A stretch of DNA of 39,611 bases from CAZJRQ01 sp964548535 (GCA_964548535.1 CAZJRQ010000022.1:1-39611), one strand, 5' to 3'. Numbered from the stretch's first letter, positions 8,048 to 15,196 are shown. Program-made: numbers and translations. The notes: a model not told the origin generated them from the sequence alone.

Positions 8048-9094
8048 ATGTATGATTGCAGTGGAAAAAGACTTGAGGACAAAATAAAAACATTTAGTAA
8101 GTTTGGTGACGCAGGTCACGGCGGCATAACTAGGTATTCATTATCAGACGAAGCAGTTATGGCTAGAAATGAATTTGTCAGTCGTATGAAAAAAATCGGA
8201 GCACAAATCGAAATTGACGATGTTGCCAATGTTTATGCGACAATTGCTGGAACTGACGAAAACGCAAAGCGAATAGTAATGGCATCGCACTGTGATTCAG
8301 TAAAAAACGGCGGTAATTATGACGGTATACTTGGTGTTATGAGCGCTATGGAAGTACTTGAAACTGTTGTTGAGAATAACATCTCACATAAACATCCTCT
8401 CACTGCAATGATTTGGACAAATGAAGAGGGTTCACTTTATCCGCCGGCTATGATGTGTTCTGGAATTGTTTGTTATGATTATCTTCCTGATGATATTAGA
8501 GGTAAATTCAAGTATGATGACATGATGAAATCACAAAGCATAATTGATTCATCAAAAACTTTTGGTGAGGCTCTTGAGAAATCTGGATTTAAAGGTGATA
8601 AAGCGAACAGACTAAATCCTGACGATTATCTTTGCATGTTTGAAACACATATTGAACAAGGTCCGATTCTTGAAGATGCTGGCAATGAAATCGGCGTTGT
8701 AGATTGTGTGTTGGGAATGTTTAATTATAGAATTAAATTTTACGGTCAGACAACTCATGCTGGTACATTCCCAATGCCAAAGCGTAAGGACGCATTTTTT
8801 GCCGCATCTAAGGCTCTTTGTTATATTCACGAAGAGGTTGATAAGCTAGGGTACAGTGATTTGGTTTATACAACTGGTGAGGTTGTTTGCCACCCATGTG
8901 TACATACTTGCGTTCCAGACTTTTTTGACTTTTCTTTTGATGCAAGACATGAAGACCCAAAGGTGCTTGAAAAAGTTCTTTCAATAATTAAAAGCTGTGA
9001 GGAAAAAGATTGGGCGGGCTGTAGCTGTAAAGTTGAAAAAGCTTGGAATCGAGATACAGTTTATTGGGATAAAAAGCTTGTTGACTATTGTTGA
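8048..9094 (+). pseudogene. N-carbamoyl amino acid / beta-ureidopropionate hydrolase (M20 family), interrupted by prophage
   Basis: The 348-aa open frame is the first part of a Zn-dependent amidohydrolase related to beta-ureidopropionase, L-carbamoylase and allantoate amidohydrolase. Metal ligands are visible: H81 and D92 (SHCDSVKNGGNYDG), E127 (NEEGS) and H201 (ETHIEQG). Host sequence ends at 9088; the last codons TGT TGA come from the prophage. The missing C-terminus continues at 39562. Joined across one ACTAT, the frame reads LVDY-VKKSAEELDIKHQYIHS, as expected for the family. The truncated product lacks the C-terminal metal-binding region (normally around a GAGHDA motif) and is probably inactive. 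The role would be N-carbamoyl-beta-alanine to beta-alanine. Confidence 0.92.
9084..9088. repeat. Left target-site duplication ACTAT
   Basis: The five bases ACTAT immediately before the element are repeated at 39557-39561 immediately after it. A 5-bp duplication is the size made by Mu-type transposases. Removing the element plus one copy restores the hydrolase reading frame. Confidence 0.93.
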
Positions 9095-9124
9095 TTGACA
9101 AGTAAACCCCGAAATACGTGACAA
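9089..9124 (+). repeat. Prophage left end with putative transposase-binding motifs
   Basis: The left terminus TGTTGATTGACA matches the inverted right terminus (TGTAGCTTGACA) at TGT and TTGACA. A second TGACA occurs at 9119-9123, 23 bp after the first at 9096-9100. This is close to the 22-bp spacing of the tandem repeats at the right end, so both are candidate transposase sites. The rest of the 22-bp repeat is poorly conserved here. Confidence 0.7.
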
Positions 9125-9198
9125 CCCGTTAATGTCCGTTACTAGTGTTTAAAAACCGTTCAAACAGCGTTAAATAGGCGTTTTACAAGCGTTATAAT
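9125..9198 (+). repeat. Helically phased CGTT array near the left end
   Basis: A GTT core preceded by C (once by T) recurs with its G at 9128, 9138, 9147, 9158, 9169, 9180 and 9191. Spacings are 10, 9, 11, 11, 11 and 11 bp, close to one DNA turn. The last four units have the loose form RSCGTT followed by A/T-rich bases. A related array occurs at 19786-19850. It could be a nucleoprotein or regulator-binding site; function unknown. Confidence 0.6.
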
Positions 9199-9235
9199 GT
9201 GTTGTGACATGATAACTACAAAATTCTATTGTCAA

Positions 9236-9290
9236 AAAATAAAGACCGAAATCTCTGATAATCTCGGAAATTTCGGTCTTTATTTTTTAT
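9236..9290. terminator. Left-end terminator, probably bidirectional
   Basis: A perfect 15-bp stem (arms 9238-9252 and 9270-9284, core AAAGACCGAAAT) has a 17-nt loop. It has an A-run on its left and a T-run on its right, so it can act as an intrinsic terminator in both directions. It would stop host operon transcription entering the prophage and leftward lysogeny transcription leaving it. Confidence 0.85.
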
Positions 9291-9575
9291 ACTGTTTTAA
9301 AGTGTTTTAATGTTTTAAAAAGTGTTTTAAATGTTTAGTAAATCCCTATTTTACGCATTTTAGAAACTATCATTGTTAAAATAGGAGTTGCTTGTTTATT
9401 CGATAATTTTAAAAAAAATTTCCATTTTTTATATGGGAATATGGGAACTAAATTTTATTTTAATGGGAACTACTTCCTATTAAAATAATTAAGCTTATAT
9501 ATTGGGCAAAAGCTAAATTATGATTTACAATACTAATATATGCAATAGTAAGTTTAATATTTTTATATGTTAAAC
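9291..9575. other. AT-rich noncoding stretch with GTTTTAA repeats
   Basis: No convincing gene is seen. GTTTTAA-like units begin at 9294, 9304, 9312, 9324 and 9333 (roughly 10-bp phasing). Three ATGGGAA units occur at 9433, 9441 and 9463. A short inverted repeat, AAGTTTAA/TTAAACTT (9550-9577), overlaps the stop codon of the leftward gene but lacks a T-run. These may belong to the transposase or regulator site cluster of the left end, but nothing here proves it. Confidence 0.5.
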
Positions 9576-10166
9576 TTAATCAGCTAAACTCGAATGTATA
9601 AATAAATCATTTGCATATTCACCAATTGAATTGTCTGGAATTTTTTCATCATATATTGAATCAATTGTAGACTTGTCTAATACAAAAGCAATTACTTTTT
9701 GCTCATCGCCATCAGTCATATCTGCTACAGCCCAGTAGTCTATGGAGTCATATGTATTTCCACCTTGATTTTTTATGAAATCTGCTACGTTAAAATAATT
9801 TTGACTTATAGTTGTTTTATTACTGTAACTTGGAGTGATTTTTGCTTTTATAACTACAGAATTTTCACTCTCATTATGATAAAGATCTAATAGCTCACCA
9901 TATTTTATATAGAGTTCTATGCTAGAATCATCAATTATTGAAGATTCTGTAGTTTCTAAGTCAGACGAATCTTCTAAAACATCTGGAGTTTCAGAACTTA
10001 AGTCTACGTCATTATCGCTACTATCCAAAATAGAAGTCTGCGATGAAGCTTCATTCCCATTTTCTTTATCATCAATTGAATTTAGTATAGCTCCAATAAT
10101 ACTAAGAACTAATACAACTCCTATTATTATAAATACTTTCTTGTTCTTGTTCATGAATTCTAACAT
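9576..10166 (-). CDS. Membrane-anchored hypothetical protein, lysogenically expressed
   Basis: A 196-aa protein whose ATG follows AAGGAGAG. A short basic start (NKNKK) precedes one hydrophobic helix (VFIIIGVVLVLSIIGAIL). An acidic Ser/Asp-rich linker (about 30-85) and a C-terminal domain of about 110 aa (VVIKAKITPSYSNKTTIS, SIDYWAVADMTDGDEQKVIA) follow. The domain would therefore sit outside the membrane on a tether. It lies 34 bp downstream of the repressor on the same strand and is probably transcribed with it in the lysogen. Superinfection exclusion or surface modification is a reasonable guess; I do not recognise a function. Confidence 0.75.
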   Translation of the reverse strand: MLEFMNKNKKVFIIIGVVLVLSIIGAILNSIDDKENGNEASSQTSILDSSDNDVDLSSETPDVLEDSSDLETTESSIIDDSSIELYIKYGELLDLYHNESENSVVIKAKITPSYSNKTTISQNYFNVADFIKNQGGNTYDSIDYWAVADMTDGDEQKVIAFVLDKSTIDSIYDEKIPDNSIGEYANDLFIHSSLAD

Positions 10167-10200
10167 TGATTATCTCTCCTTTTTACTTAATCATTTATAA

Positions 10201-10923
10201 CTAATGGTTGTCCACTACCCCTAATACAAGTCCCATGCAATAAATAGCATCATTCTCATTTAATTTGATGTTCTCATATTTAGAATTTAATGATATTAAC
10301 TCGCAATCACCAAGTTTTTTTATGTAACTTTCGTGATTTACAACAAAAACACCAATTTCCCCACACTGTATATTTGGCTGTGATTTTATAAGAACAATGT
10401 CATCGTCATAAAATTTAGGTTGCATACTATCGCCACGCACTCTTAATGCGTATGTAGCTTGAGCAGATATGTCATTAAGTGCTATTTCAATACTCTCTGA
10501 ATCAGAACTATCAAGAAACATTCCTAGACCAGCACTTGCTGGAGCCGCATATAGAGCAATATGACGTGTTTCTAATTTATCAATTGTTGAAGCTTGTTCA
10601 TTCTGCAATTCCACAAGTACATTCCCTCGTTCAATCCATTTTCCTTTGCTTTTTTCAGTTAATTTATTATATATATCAATTACTTCAAGTTCATCAGCGG
10701 ATAATACATCTGCTGATGAACTTTTTTCTTTACCTGTAATAAGATACTCAACTGAAACATCCAAAAAATCCGCAATTATGGATAGTTTCTCAGTAGCTGG
10801 ATTAGTGCCGTTCTTGTTCCATGCTGAAATAGCTGATGTAGAAATACCAGTATATTGAGCTAGTTCCTTTTGTTTTTTACTTTTTTTATCCATTATATCA
10901 AAAATACGTTGTGAAATTGTCAC
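10201..10923 (-). CDS. Phage repressor, XRE helix-turn-helix plus S24 (LexA/CI-like) peptidase
   Basis: A 240-aa repressor starting at GTG 10923 with GAGGTG upstream. The N-terminal helix-turn-helix (about 15-60) contains KELAQYTGISTSAISAWNKN. The C-terminal S24 domain has a putative Ala-Gly autocleavage site (APASAGLG), the catalytic Ser in GDSMQP and a candidate Lys in SYIKKL. It should hold the lysogenic state and be inactivated by RecA-linked self-cleavage after DNA damage. It faces the early operon across a 190-bp spacer holding two matching operators. Confidence 0.93.
   Translation of the reverse strand: MTISQRIFDIMDKKSKKQKELAQYTGISTSAISAWNKNGTNPATEKLSIIADFLDVSVEYLITGKEKSSSADVLSADELEVIDIYNKLTEKSKGKWIERGNVLVELQNEQASTIDKLETRHIALYAAPASAGLGMFLDSSDSESIEIALNDISAQATYALRVRGDSMQPKFYDDDIVLIKSQPNIQCGEIGVFVVNHESYIKKLGDCELISLNSKYENIKLNENDAIYCMGLVLGVVDNH
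10687..10727 (+). terminator. Terminator-shaped hairpin antisense to the repressor gene
   Basis: Perfect 12-bp arms AAGTTCATCAGC and GCTGATGAACTT surround a 13-nt loop, and a T6 run ends at 10727 on the plus strand. It lies in the repressor linker-coding region. Read rightward it looks like an intrinsic terminator that would stop transcripts passing antisense through the repressor toward the early operon. It is also an mRNA hairpin in the repressor message. Confidence 0.55.
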
Positions 10924-10960
10924 AAAATCACCTCTTCAAATATGTATCATTTTACGAAAT

Positions 10961-10974
10961 TCCACAAATATGGA
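10961..10974. promoter_or_regulatory. Operator O1 for the repressor (predicted)
   Basis: TCCACAAATATGGA is partly palindromic (TCCA...TGGA). An inverted near-copy lies at 10991-11004, with centres 30 bp apart. Its position upstream of the early -35 and close to the repressor gene's own start suits a site controlling both directions. Confidence 0.65.
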
Positions 10975-10982
10975 CTAATTCG

Positions 10983-11011
10983 TTGACAAATCCTCATTTG
11001 TGGATTATAAT
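10983..11011 (+). promoter_or_regulatory. Early (lytic) promoter
   Basis: The sequence has a consensus TTGACA at 10983-10988, a 17-bp spacer and a consensus TATAAT at 11006-11011. It points to the early operon, whose first start codon is at 11114. This is the best sigma-A promoter in the window and must be repressed for lysogeny. Confidence 0.88.
10991..11004. promoter_or_regulatory. Operator O2 inside the early promoter spacer (predicted)
   Basis: TCCTCATTTGTGGA is the inverted partner of O1: its reverse complement is TCCACAAATGAGGA, 12 of 14 bases identical to O1. It lies entirely between the -35 and -10, so repressor binding there would block RNA polymerase directly. Confidence 0.7.
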
Positions 11012-11113
11012 TAACTTCTAGTGAACCGTGTAGGCATAGCAATCCCACAGACCACTATAACTATAATATCAAAAAATTAACCAATAGTCAACTAAATAAG
11101 GAGTGAAATTTAT

Positions 11114-11359
11114 ATGACAAAATCAGACATTAACTTTATAAGCATAGGATTGAGCAATTTTTTATCAAGTATAGATGAACGAATTTATTGTTGTGACCAT
11201 GTTTTGATAAAAATATTTGACGATGACAATAAGTATATCGGTGACAGAGACTTAGTAAGAGTGGAATTTAAAAATGGCTACACATACGATATTGACGTTA
11301 CAGGAGATAGCAGAATGTCAATGGTTGCTGACATCACTAAATTTCTGACATATAAATAG
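11114..11359 (+). CDS. Small early phage protein, unknown
   Basis: An 81-aa acidic soluble protein, first gene of the early operon, with AAGGAG upstream of its ATG. It has no recognisable motif. The middle (DDDNKYIGDRDLVRVEFKNGYTY) suggests a small beta-rich domain. The first position after the operator-controlled promoter suggests a role at the start of lytic growth or in host takeover, but that is context only. Confidence 0.7.
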   Translation: MTKSDINFISIGLSNFLSSIDERIYCCDHVLIKIFDDDNKYIGDRDLVRVEFKNGYTYDIDVTGDSRMSMVADITKFLTYK

Positions 11360-11371
11360 GAGGTGCTTAAT

Positions 11372-11596
11372 ATGAGTTACATTATTTTAGCTGTTGCTAT
11401 AATCATAGTATTATTGGTTGCAATATGCTGTATGTATCCAGGGTTGCAAGACATCGCAAATGATGAGGCTGATGCACGATATCAAAAAGAGATTGTGAAA
11501 CTTAAAAGAGAAAATATGGCTTTAAGAAGTCAAAAAGTTACTATTGATTTTAAAGTGATTGGAGGCGGTAATTATGACACTAGGCGAGAAAATTAA
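11372..11596 (+). CDS. Small single-pass membrane protein, early operon
   Basis: A 74-aa protein from ATG 11372, preceded by a strong AGGAGGTG. A hydrophobic N-terminal helix (YIILAVAIIIVLLVAICCMY) is followed by a charged, helical, coiled-coil-like cytoplasmic part (KEIVKLKRENMALRSQK). It overlaps the start of the next gene by 23 bp, suggesting translational coupling. Function is unknown. Confidence 0.7.
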   Translation: MSYIILAVAIIIVLLVAICCMYPGLQDIANDEADARYQKEIVKLKRENMALRSQKVTIDFKVIGGGNYDTRREN

Positions 11597-11929
11597 AAAC
11601 AAGCGTTTGGAACGTGACATGTATCAAGATGAGTTAGCCAGATTGTCAGGAGTATCTAAACCAATGATATCCTATGTTGAGCGAGATTTGAAAACTCCAT
11701 CGTTAAAAACACTGCGAAAAATCGCTACAGCGTTGAGCTGCTCACTTGATGAGCTGGATGATGATGCTAGTTANNNNNNNNNNNNNNNNNNNNNNNNNNN
11801 NNNNNNNNNNNNNNNNNNNNNNNNNNNNNNNNNNNNNNNNNNNNNNNNNNNNNNNNNNNNNNNNNNNNNNNNNAAATCGCTACAGCGTTGAGCTGCTCAC
11901 TTGATGAGCTGGATGATGATGCTAGTTAG
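11574..11929 (+). CDS. Small XRE-family DNA-binding regulator (gap-split in the assembly)
   Basis: The true product is 66 aa, nearly all one helix-turn-helix domain: GEKIKNKRLERDMYQDELAR, then LSGVSKPMISYVERDLKTPS. ATG 11574 is chosen because GGAGG lies 9 bp upstream. The window carries 100 Ns and a duplicated 55-bp end here. Collapsing them gives DDDAS followed directly by TAG (11927-11929). In position it corresponds to the small early control proteins (Ner or Cro type) of transposable phages and probably tunes early transcription. Confidence 0.85.
11719..11928. other. Artefactual assembly gap 1 (55-bp overlap, 100 N)
   Basis: Bases 11719-11773 and 11874-11928 are identical (55 bp) and flank exactly 100 Ns. 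This is the signature of two contigs that overlap by one k-mer but were scaffolded with a default gap. Deleting 155 bp restores the small regulator gene. Confidence 0.92.
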
Positions 11930-11953
11930 TTTTATGATGAATAAATAAAGTTA

Positions 11954-12022
11954 TAGTCGAAACGGCAAGCGTAACTTGCCGTCTGCTGGAACTAGTCTAC
12001 CAGCACTGATGAGACAGACTAG
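11954..12022 (+). ncRNA. Type II hammerhead ribozyme
   Basis: All hammerhead core elements are present in type II order. Stem II strand GTC (11956-11958) is followed by GAAA (11959-11962). Stem III is CGGCAAG/CTTGCCG with a 5-nt loop (963-981) plus the closing A962-T982 pair. The cleavage triplet GTC (981-983) predicts a cut after C11983. Stem I is TGCTGG/CCAGCA (11984-12005) with a 10-nt loop, then CTGATGA (12006-12012), and GAC (12013-12015) pairs back to GTC. The stem I loop CTAGTCT (11992-11998) can also pair with AGACTAG (12016-12022), a 7-bp pseudoknot. Stem II itself is only 3 bp. It lies just before the Shine-Dalgarno of the next gene. Confidence 0.85.
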
Positions 12023-12038
12023 AAAGGAAGTGAAATAA

Positions 12039-12242
12039 GTGATCAGTATGGAATTCAAAGCACAAGTCTTGGAACAAGCTGTTGGGCAGGCTAAACTACT
12101 AGCTCAAGTAAGTTGTTTAGAAGACAAAAAAATAGAGCCAGAACAGCTCAGAAAGAATGTTGCAACCATTCTCTCAGTTTTAACCGAAACAGAAGATTTT
12201 CTGCACAGCTTAACAAACATGTGTTCTAACTCTGATAAATAG
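12039..12242 (+). CDS. Small early phage protein downstream of the ribozyme
   Basis: A 67-aa helical soluble protein. GTG 12039 is preferred because AAGGAAG lies 6-8 bp upstream; ATG 12048 would be too far. The Shine-Dalgarno starts right after the hammerhead, so ribozyme folding or cleavage could influence its translation. There is no recognisable domain. It is the gene immediately before the transposase. Confidence 0.68.
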   Translation: MISMEFKAQVLEQAVGQAKLLAQVSCLEDKKIEPEQLRKNVATILSVLTETEDFLHSLTNMCSNSDK

Positions 12243-12292
12243 TATATCAGAGAAAATTTAATTTGTCAAGTCTTAAATCAGGAGGTGTCGGA

Positions 12293-14272
12293 TTGGACTA
12301 TTTATCTGTAAAAGAAGCTGCAGTATTAAAAGGCTGTAGTGAAAGATATATTAAACAAATTTGTAAAAACGGAAAATTATCATGTGATATTGAAATTAAT
12401 AATAAAAACCGCCCTAAATACATGATACCAATATCAGCATTGCCTGATGATTTGCAGCTTAAATTTTATAACAGCAAAAAACAAGAAGCAGGAATTGAGC
12501 CTGTTTTAAAGGCTGTAAAACAGCATAAAAACACTGTTAAAAAAGCGTTTGAAGATTTTACAGCTGAACAGCGTGAGCAAATAACAATGTGGACGAGTAT
12601 CTTGGATGAGTGGCTTAGTTATCGTTCGAAGTTCGAAAAGAAAACAGAAGTTGACCCTTTGTTTGTTGCAAAATATAAGCTTGAAAATCAAGAAGCTAAT
12701 ATCAGTGTTGACATTTTGTATCGCAAATACAAAGCGTATAAAGATAATGACATTGAGGGATTGGTGGATAAACGTGGTGGAAGCAACAAAGGCAAAAGTA
12801 GTATTCCTGCTCCTGTATGGGATTATTTTCAATATCTATACTTAAGCGAAAATAAACCTACAGTAAGCAGGTGCTACGATTTGACACAGGAATGGACAAA
12901 GGAATTTTTTCCTGAATCCGTTGCATCACTACCACACGAGCGAAGTTTTCGCAGACACATACAATCAGAAATACCGCAGGCAATACAAATTTATATGCGT
13001 GATGGTGATAAAGCCATGAAGGATAAATGCTTGCCTTACATCTCAAGAATGTATGATGAGTTACACGCCAATGATGTTTGGATCGCTGATAACCACACTT
13101 TTGATATCCAAAGTTATGACGAGGATAACGGTATTATACACAGACTATATCTTACAGCGTTTTTGGATGCTAAATCGGGTGTACTGGTCGGTTGGAACGT
13201 AACTGATACACCCAACTCACAGTCAACCATCTTAGCTTTACGACACGGAATAAAACGTTTTGGAGTGCCTAAAATTTGCTATTTTGATAATGGACGAGAA
13301 TTTTTGGTGCATGATATCGGCGGTAAAGGTCACAGAACATGCAAGTCTGATCAAGGCAAGATACAGCCACCAACGATTTTGCAACGCTTGGGCATTGAAA
13401 TGAAAAATGCTATCGTACGAAACGCTAAGGCTAAGCCTATTGAACGTACATTTAGTACATTAACAATGCAGTTTGCAAGAATGTTTGAGGGATATTGCGG
13501 CGGAACTATTATGCAACGTCCTGAATCGCTAAAGCGTAGAATTAAAGAAGGCAAGCTACCGTGTGACTTCGAAATACGTGAGTTTATTAATGACTGGATT
13601 GACGGCGACTTTAATATACAGCAGTACGGTGGGTCGGAAAGTCAATACAAAGAAATGAGTCGCATTGATGTTTGGAACAAGGATATTAAAAACGTTGGCG
13701 TAAGAATGGCTGCAGAGTCAGAACTTAACTTAATGCTTATGCGGTCAACAAGAACACAGAAAATAAAGAGAAATGGTGTGTTTATCGACATTGCAGGCGA
13801 AAAACTGTGGTTTATGGATACAGAATCTACATATAAGCACTTAGGTGAAGAAGTTTATGTGCGATACGACCCAGCAGACTTACGCAGTGTTAGGGTTTAT
13901 GATACTAATGATAAATATCTATGGACATGGGCTTGTGCTGATGTGTTAATGGTTGACTATATCACCGATTGCAAGAAAGATATATCAGATGCTATGGAAA
14001 TACAACGTAGAACTCAAAAATTTATCAAGGCTGAGGCAAAAGCTATTACAAATGGTCTTGATAATAACAAGCGAATTGATTTGTTAGATATGGCGACACG
14101 TAAGGCTCATAACGATAAGGCTAAGTTTAAGATTGTCATGCCGACAAATATTATTAATATTAGGGCTGACGAAACTCAAGAACAACTACAAACGGCAGTT
14201 GGCGAAGAGGTAATAATTGATTTGACTAAAATCAATGAAAAAATAGCTAGAAATAAAAACAGGGAGGAATGA
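12293..14272 (+). CDS. MuA-like DDE transposase
   Basis: A 659-aa protein from TTG 12293, which follows GGAGGTG; the upstream in-frame TTG at 12263 precedes that site and is unlikely. An N-terminal helix-turn-helix (DYLSVKEAAVLKGCSERYIK) is followed by linker and binding domains, an RNase H-like catalytic core and a C-terminal Mu-type beta-barrel region. The catalytic acids are D266 (WIADNHTFD), D332 (CYFDNGREF) and E384 (KPIERTFSTL), close to the MuA D269/D336/E392 spacing. It should pair the prophage ends and carry out integration and replicative transposition, with the MuB-like ATPase encoded next. Confidence 0.95.
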   Translation: MDYLSVKEAAVLKGCSERYIKQICKNGKLSCDIEINNKNRPKYMIPISALPDDLQLKFYNSKKQEAGIEPVLKAVKQHKNTVKKAFEDFTAEQREQITMWTSILDEWLSYRSKFEKKTEVDPLFVAKYKLENQEANISVDILYRKYKAYKDNDIEGLVDKRGGSNKGKSSIPAPVWDYFQYLYLSENKPTVSRCYDLTQEWTKEFFPESVASLPHERSFRRHIQSEIPQAIQIYMRDGDKAMKDKCLPYISRMYDELHANDVWIADNHTFDIQSYDEDNGIIHRLYLTAFLDAKSGVLVGWNVTDTPNSQSTILALRHGIKRFGVPKICYFDNGREFLVHDIGGKGHRTCKSDQGKIQPPTILQRLGIEMKNAIVRNAKAKPIERTFSTLTMQFARMFEGYCGGTIMQRPESLKRRIKEGKLPCDFEIREFINDWIDGDFNIQQYGGSESQYKEMSRIDVWNKDIKNVGVRMAAESELNLMLMRSTRTQKIKRNGVFIDIAGEKLWFMDTESTYKHLGEEVYVRYDPADLRSVRVYDTNDKYLWTWACADVLMVDYITDCKKDISDAMEIQRRTQKFIKAEAKAITNGLDNNKRIDLLDMATRKAHNDKAKFKIVMPTNIINIRADETQEQLQTAVGEEVIIDLTKINEKIARNKNREE

Positions 14273-14274
14273 TT

Positions 14275-15195
14275 ATGTTTGAATTTACTGCAAAGCAGGA
14301 ATGGGCAATCAGCAAATTTAACGATCTTGCAGAATCATTAGGTAGTGCTAATAAAGCTGGTGAACAGATTGGTATATCCGCTGGCACTATGTCAGCGATT
14401 AAGTCTGGAAAGTACAACGGTAATGCAAATAATCAGCTCAGCAGGGTAATTGCGTATTTTGAAACAAAAGAACAGGCTGCAGAAACATTTGTATCTACTG
14501 AATATGTTAAGACTTCAATTAGTACTAAAGTATATAACATTGTAAGAAATTGTCACTTAAAAGGTGGTTTGGCAATTGCTTGCGGAGATGCTGGAATTGG
14601 CAAGACACAGGCAGCTAAGCAGTATGCCAAAGATTACAGTAACAATTGCATCTACATATCAGCTAATCCTTGCATTAAATCGTCAAAAGCTATACTCAAG
14701 GTAATTGGAAATCATTTAAATGTTTCTGCAAATGCACTTGACGAGCTCTGGCTTGCGATTGTAAGTAAGTTGTCAGACGGCATGATTATTATAATTGACG
14801 AAGCACAGCATTTATCACTAAAAACAATCGAGAGTATTAGAAGTCTATCAGATTATTTTGATGGAAAAGGACAAACACTCGGAATATGTTTTATAGGAAA
14901 TCAAGAAACAGTAGGACGTCTAGGTGGCAGACAAAAAGCTGAATTTGCTCAAATTAGAAATCGCACTAAGCAAACTCAAATTTATTCCACCAAGCAAATT
15001 ACTAAAAATGATATGGAATTGTTATTCCCCTCCCTAGGCAGTAAAGATATGGAATTAGATTTTATGCTTAAAATAGCACAATCTTCACAGGCAATCAGAG
15101 GTGCAACTAATCTTTTTTCTAACGCTCACGACAACGAGAATATCACATATAAGGGTTTGGTTGCTATGGCAAAGTTTATGGATTTGGCGGTGTAA
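14275..15195 (+). CDS. MuB-like transposition ATPase (target-selection AAA+ protein)
   Basis: A 306-aa protein. ATG 14275 is preferred over ATG 14269, which sits too close to AGGGAGG. An N-terminal helix-turn-helix (GSANKAGEQIGISAGTMSAI) is followed by an ATPase domain with Walker A GDAGIGKTQ and Walker B IIIIDEAQH, then QIRNRTKQ in the expected sensor region. This matches MuB, which binds target DNA, activates the transposase and gives target immunity. It directly follows the transposase gene in the early operon. Confidence 0.93.
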   Translation: MFEFTAKQEWAISKFNDLAESLGSANKAGEQIGISAGTMSAIKSGKYNGNANNQLSRVIAYFETKEQAAETFVSTEYVKTSISTKVYNIVRNCHLKGGLAIACGDAGIGKTQAAKQYAKDYSNNCIYISANPCIKSSKAILKVIGNHLNVSANALDELWLAIVSKLSDGMIIIIDEAQHLSLKTIESIRSLSDYFDGKGQTLGICFIGNQETVGRLGGRQKAEFAQIRNRTKQTQIYSTKQITKNDMELLFPSLGSKDMELDFMLKIAQSSQAIRGATNLFSNAHDNENITYKGLVAMAKFMDLAV

Positions 15196-15196
15196 T

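Noticed and set aside
9095..9100. TTGACA as the exact left terminus of the element
   Set aside because: Taking TTGACA/TGTCAA as the ends gives no target duplication. Moving the ends outward by 6 bp to TG...CA gives a perfect ACTAT duplication and restores the host gene.
9193..9198. TATAAT at the end of the left-end array as a promoter
   Set aside because: No -35 element at the right distance, and a strong terminator follows 40 bp later with no gene between.
9291..9340. GTTTTAA repeats as a CRISPR array
   Set aside because: Units are only 7-10 bp, with no spacers of constant length and no cas genes nearby.
10687..10723. CTGATGA in the repressor-gene hairpin as a second hammerhead
   Set aside because: No GAAA, NUH cleavage triplet or stem III is placed around it; it is one arm of a simple 12-bp inverted repeat.
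11774..11873. Possible real insertion or tandem duplication at the first N run
   Set aside because: The flanks are identical over exactly 55 bp with exactly 100 Ns, as at the second gap. Collapsing gives an intact gene, so an assembly artefact is far more likely.
12263..12292. Upstream TTG start for the transposase
   Set aside because: It lies before the GGAGGTG site that serves TTG 12293; the extra residues would encode the Shine-Dalgarno itself.
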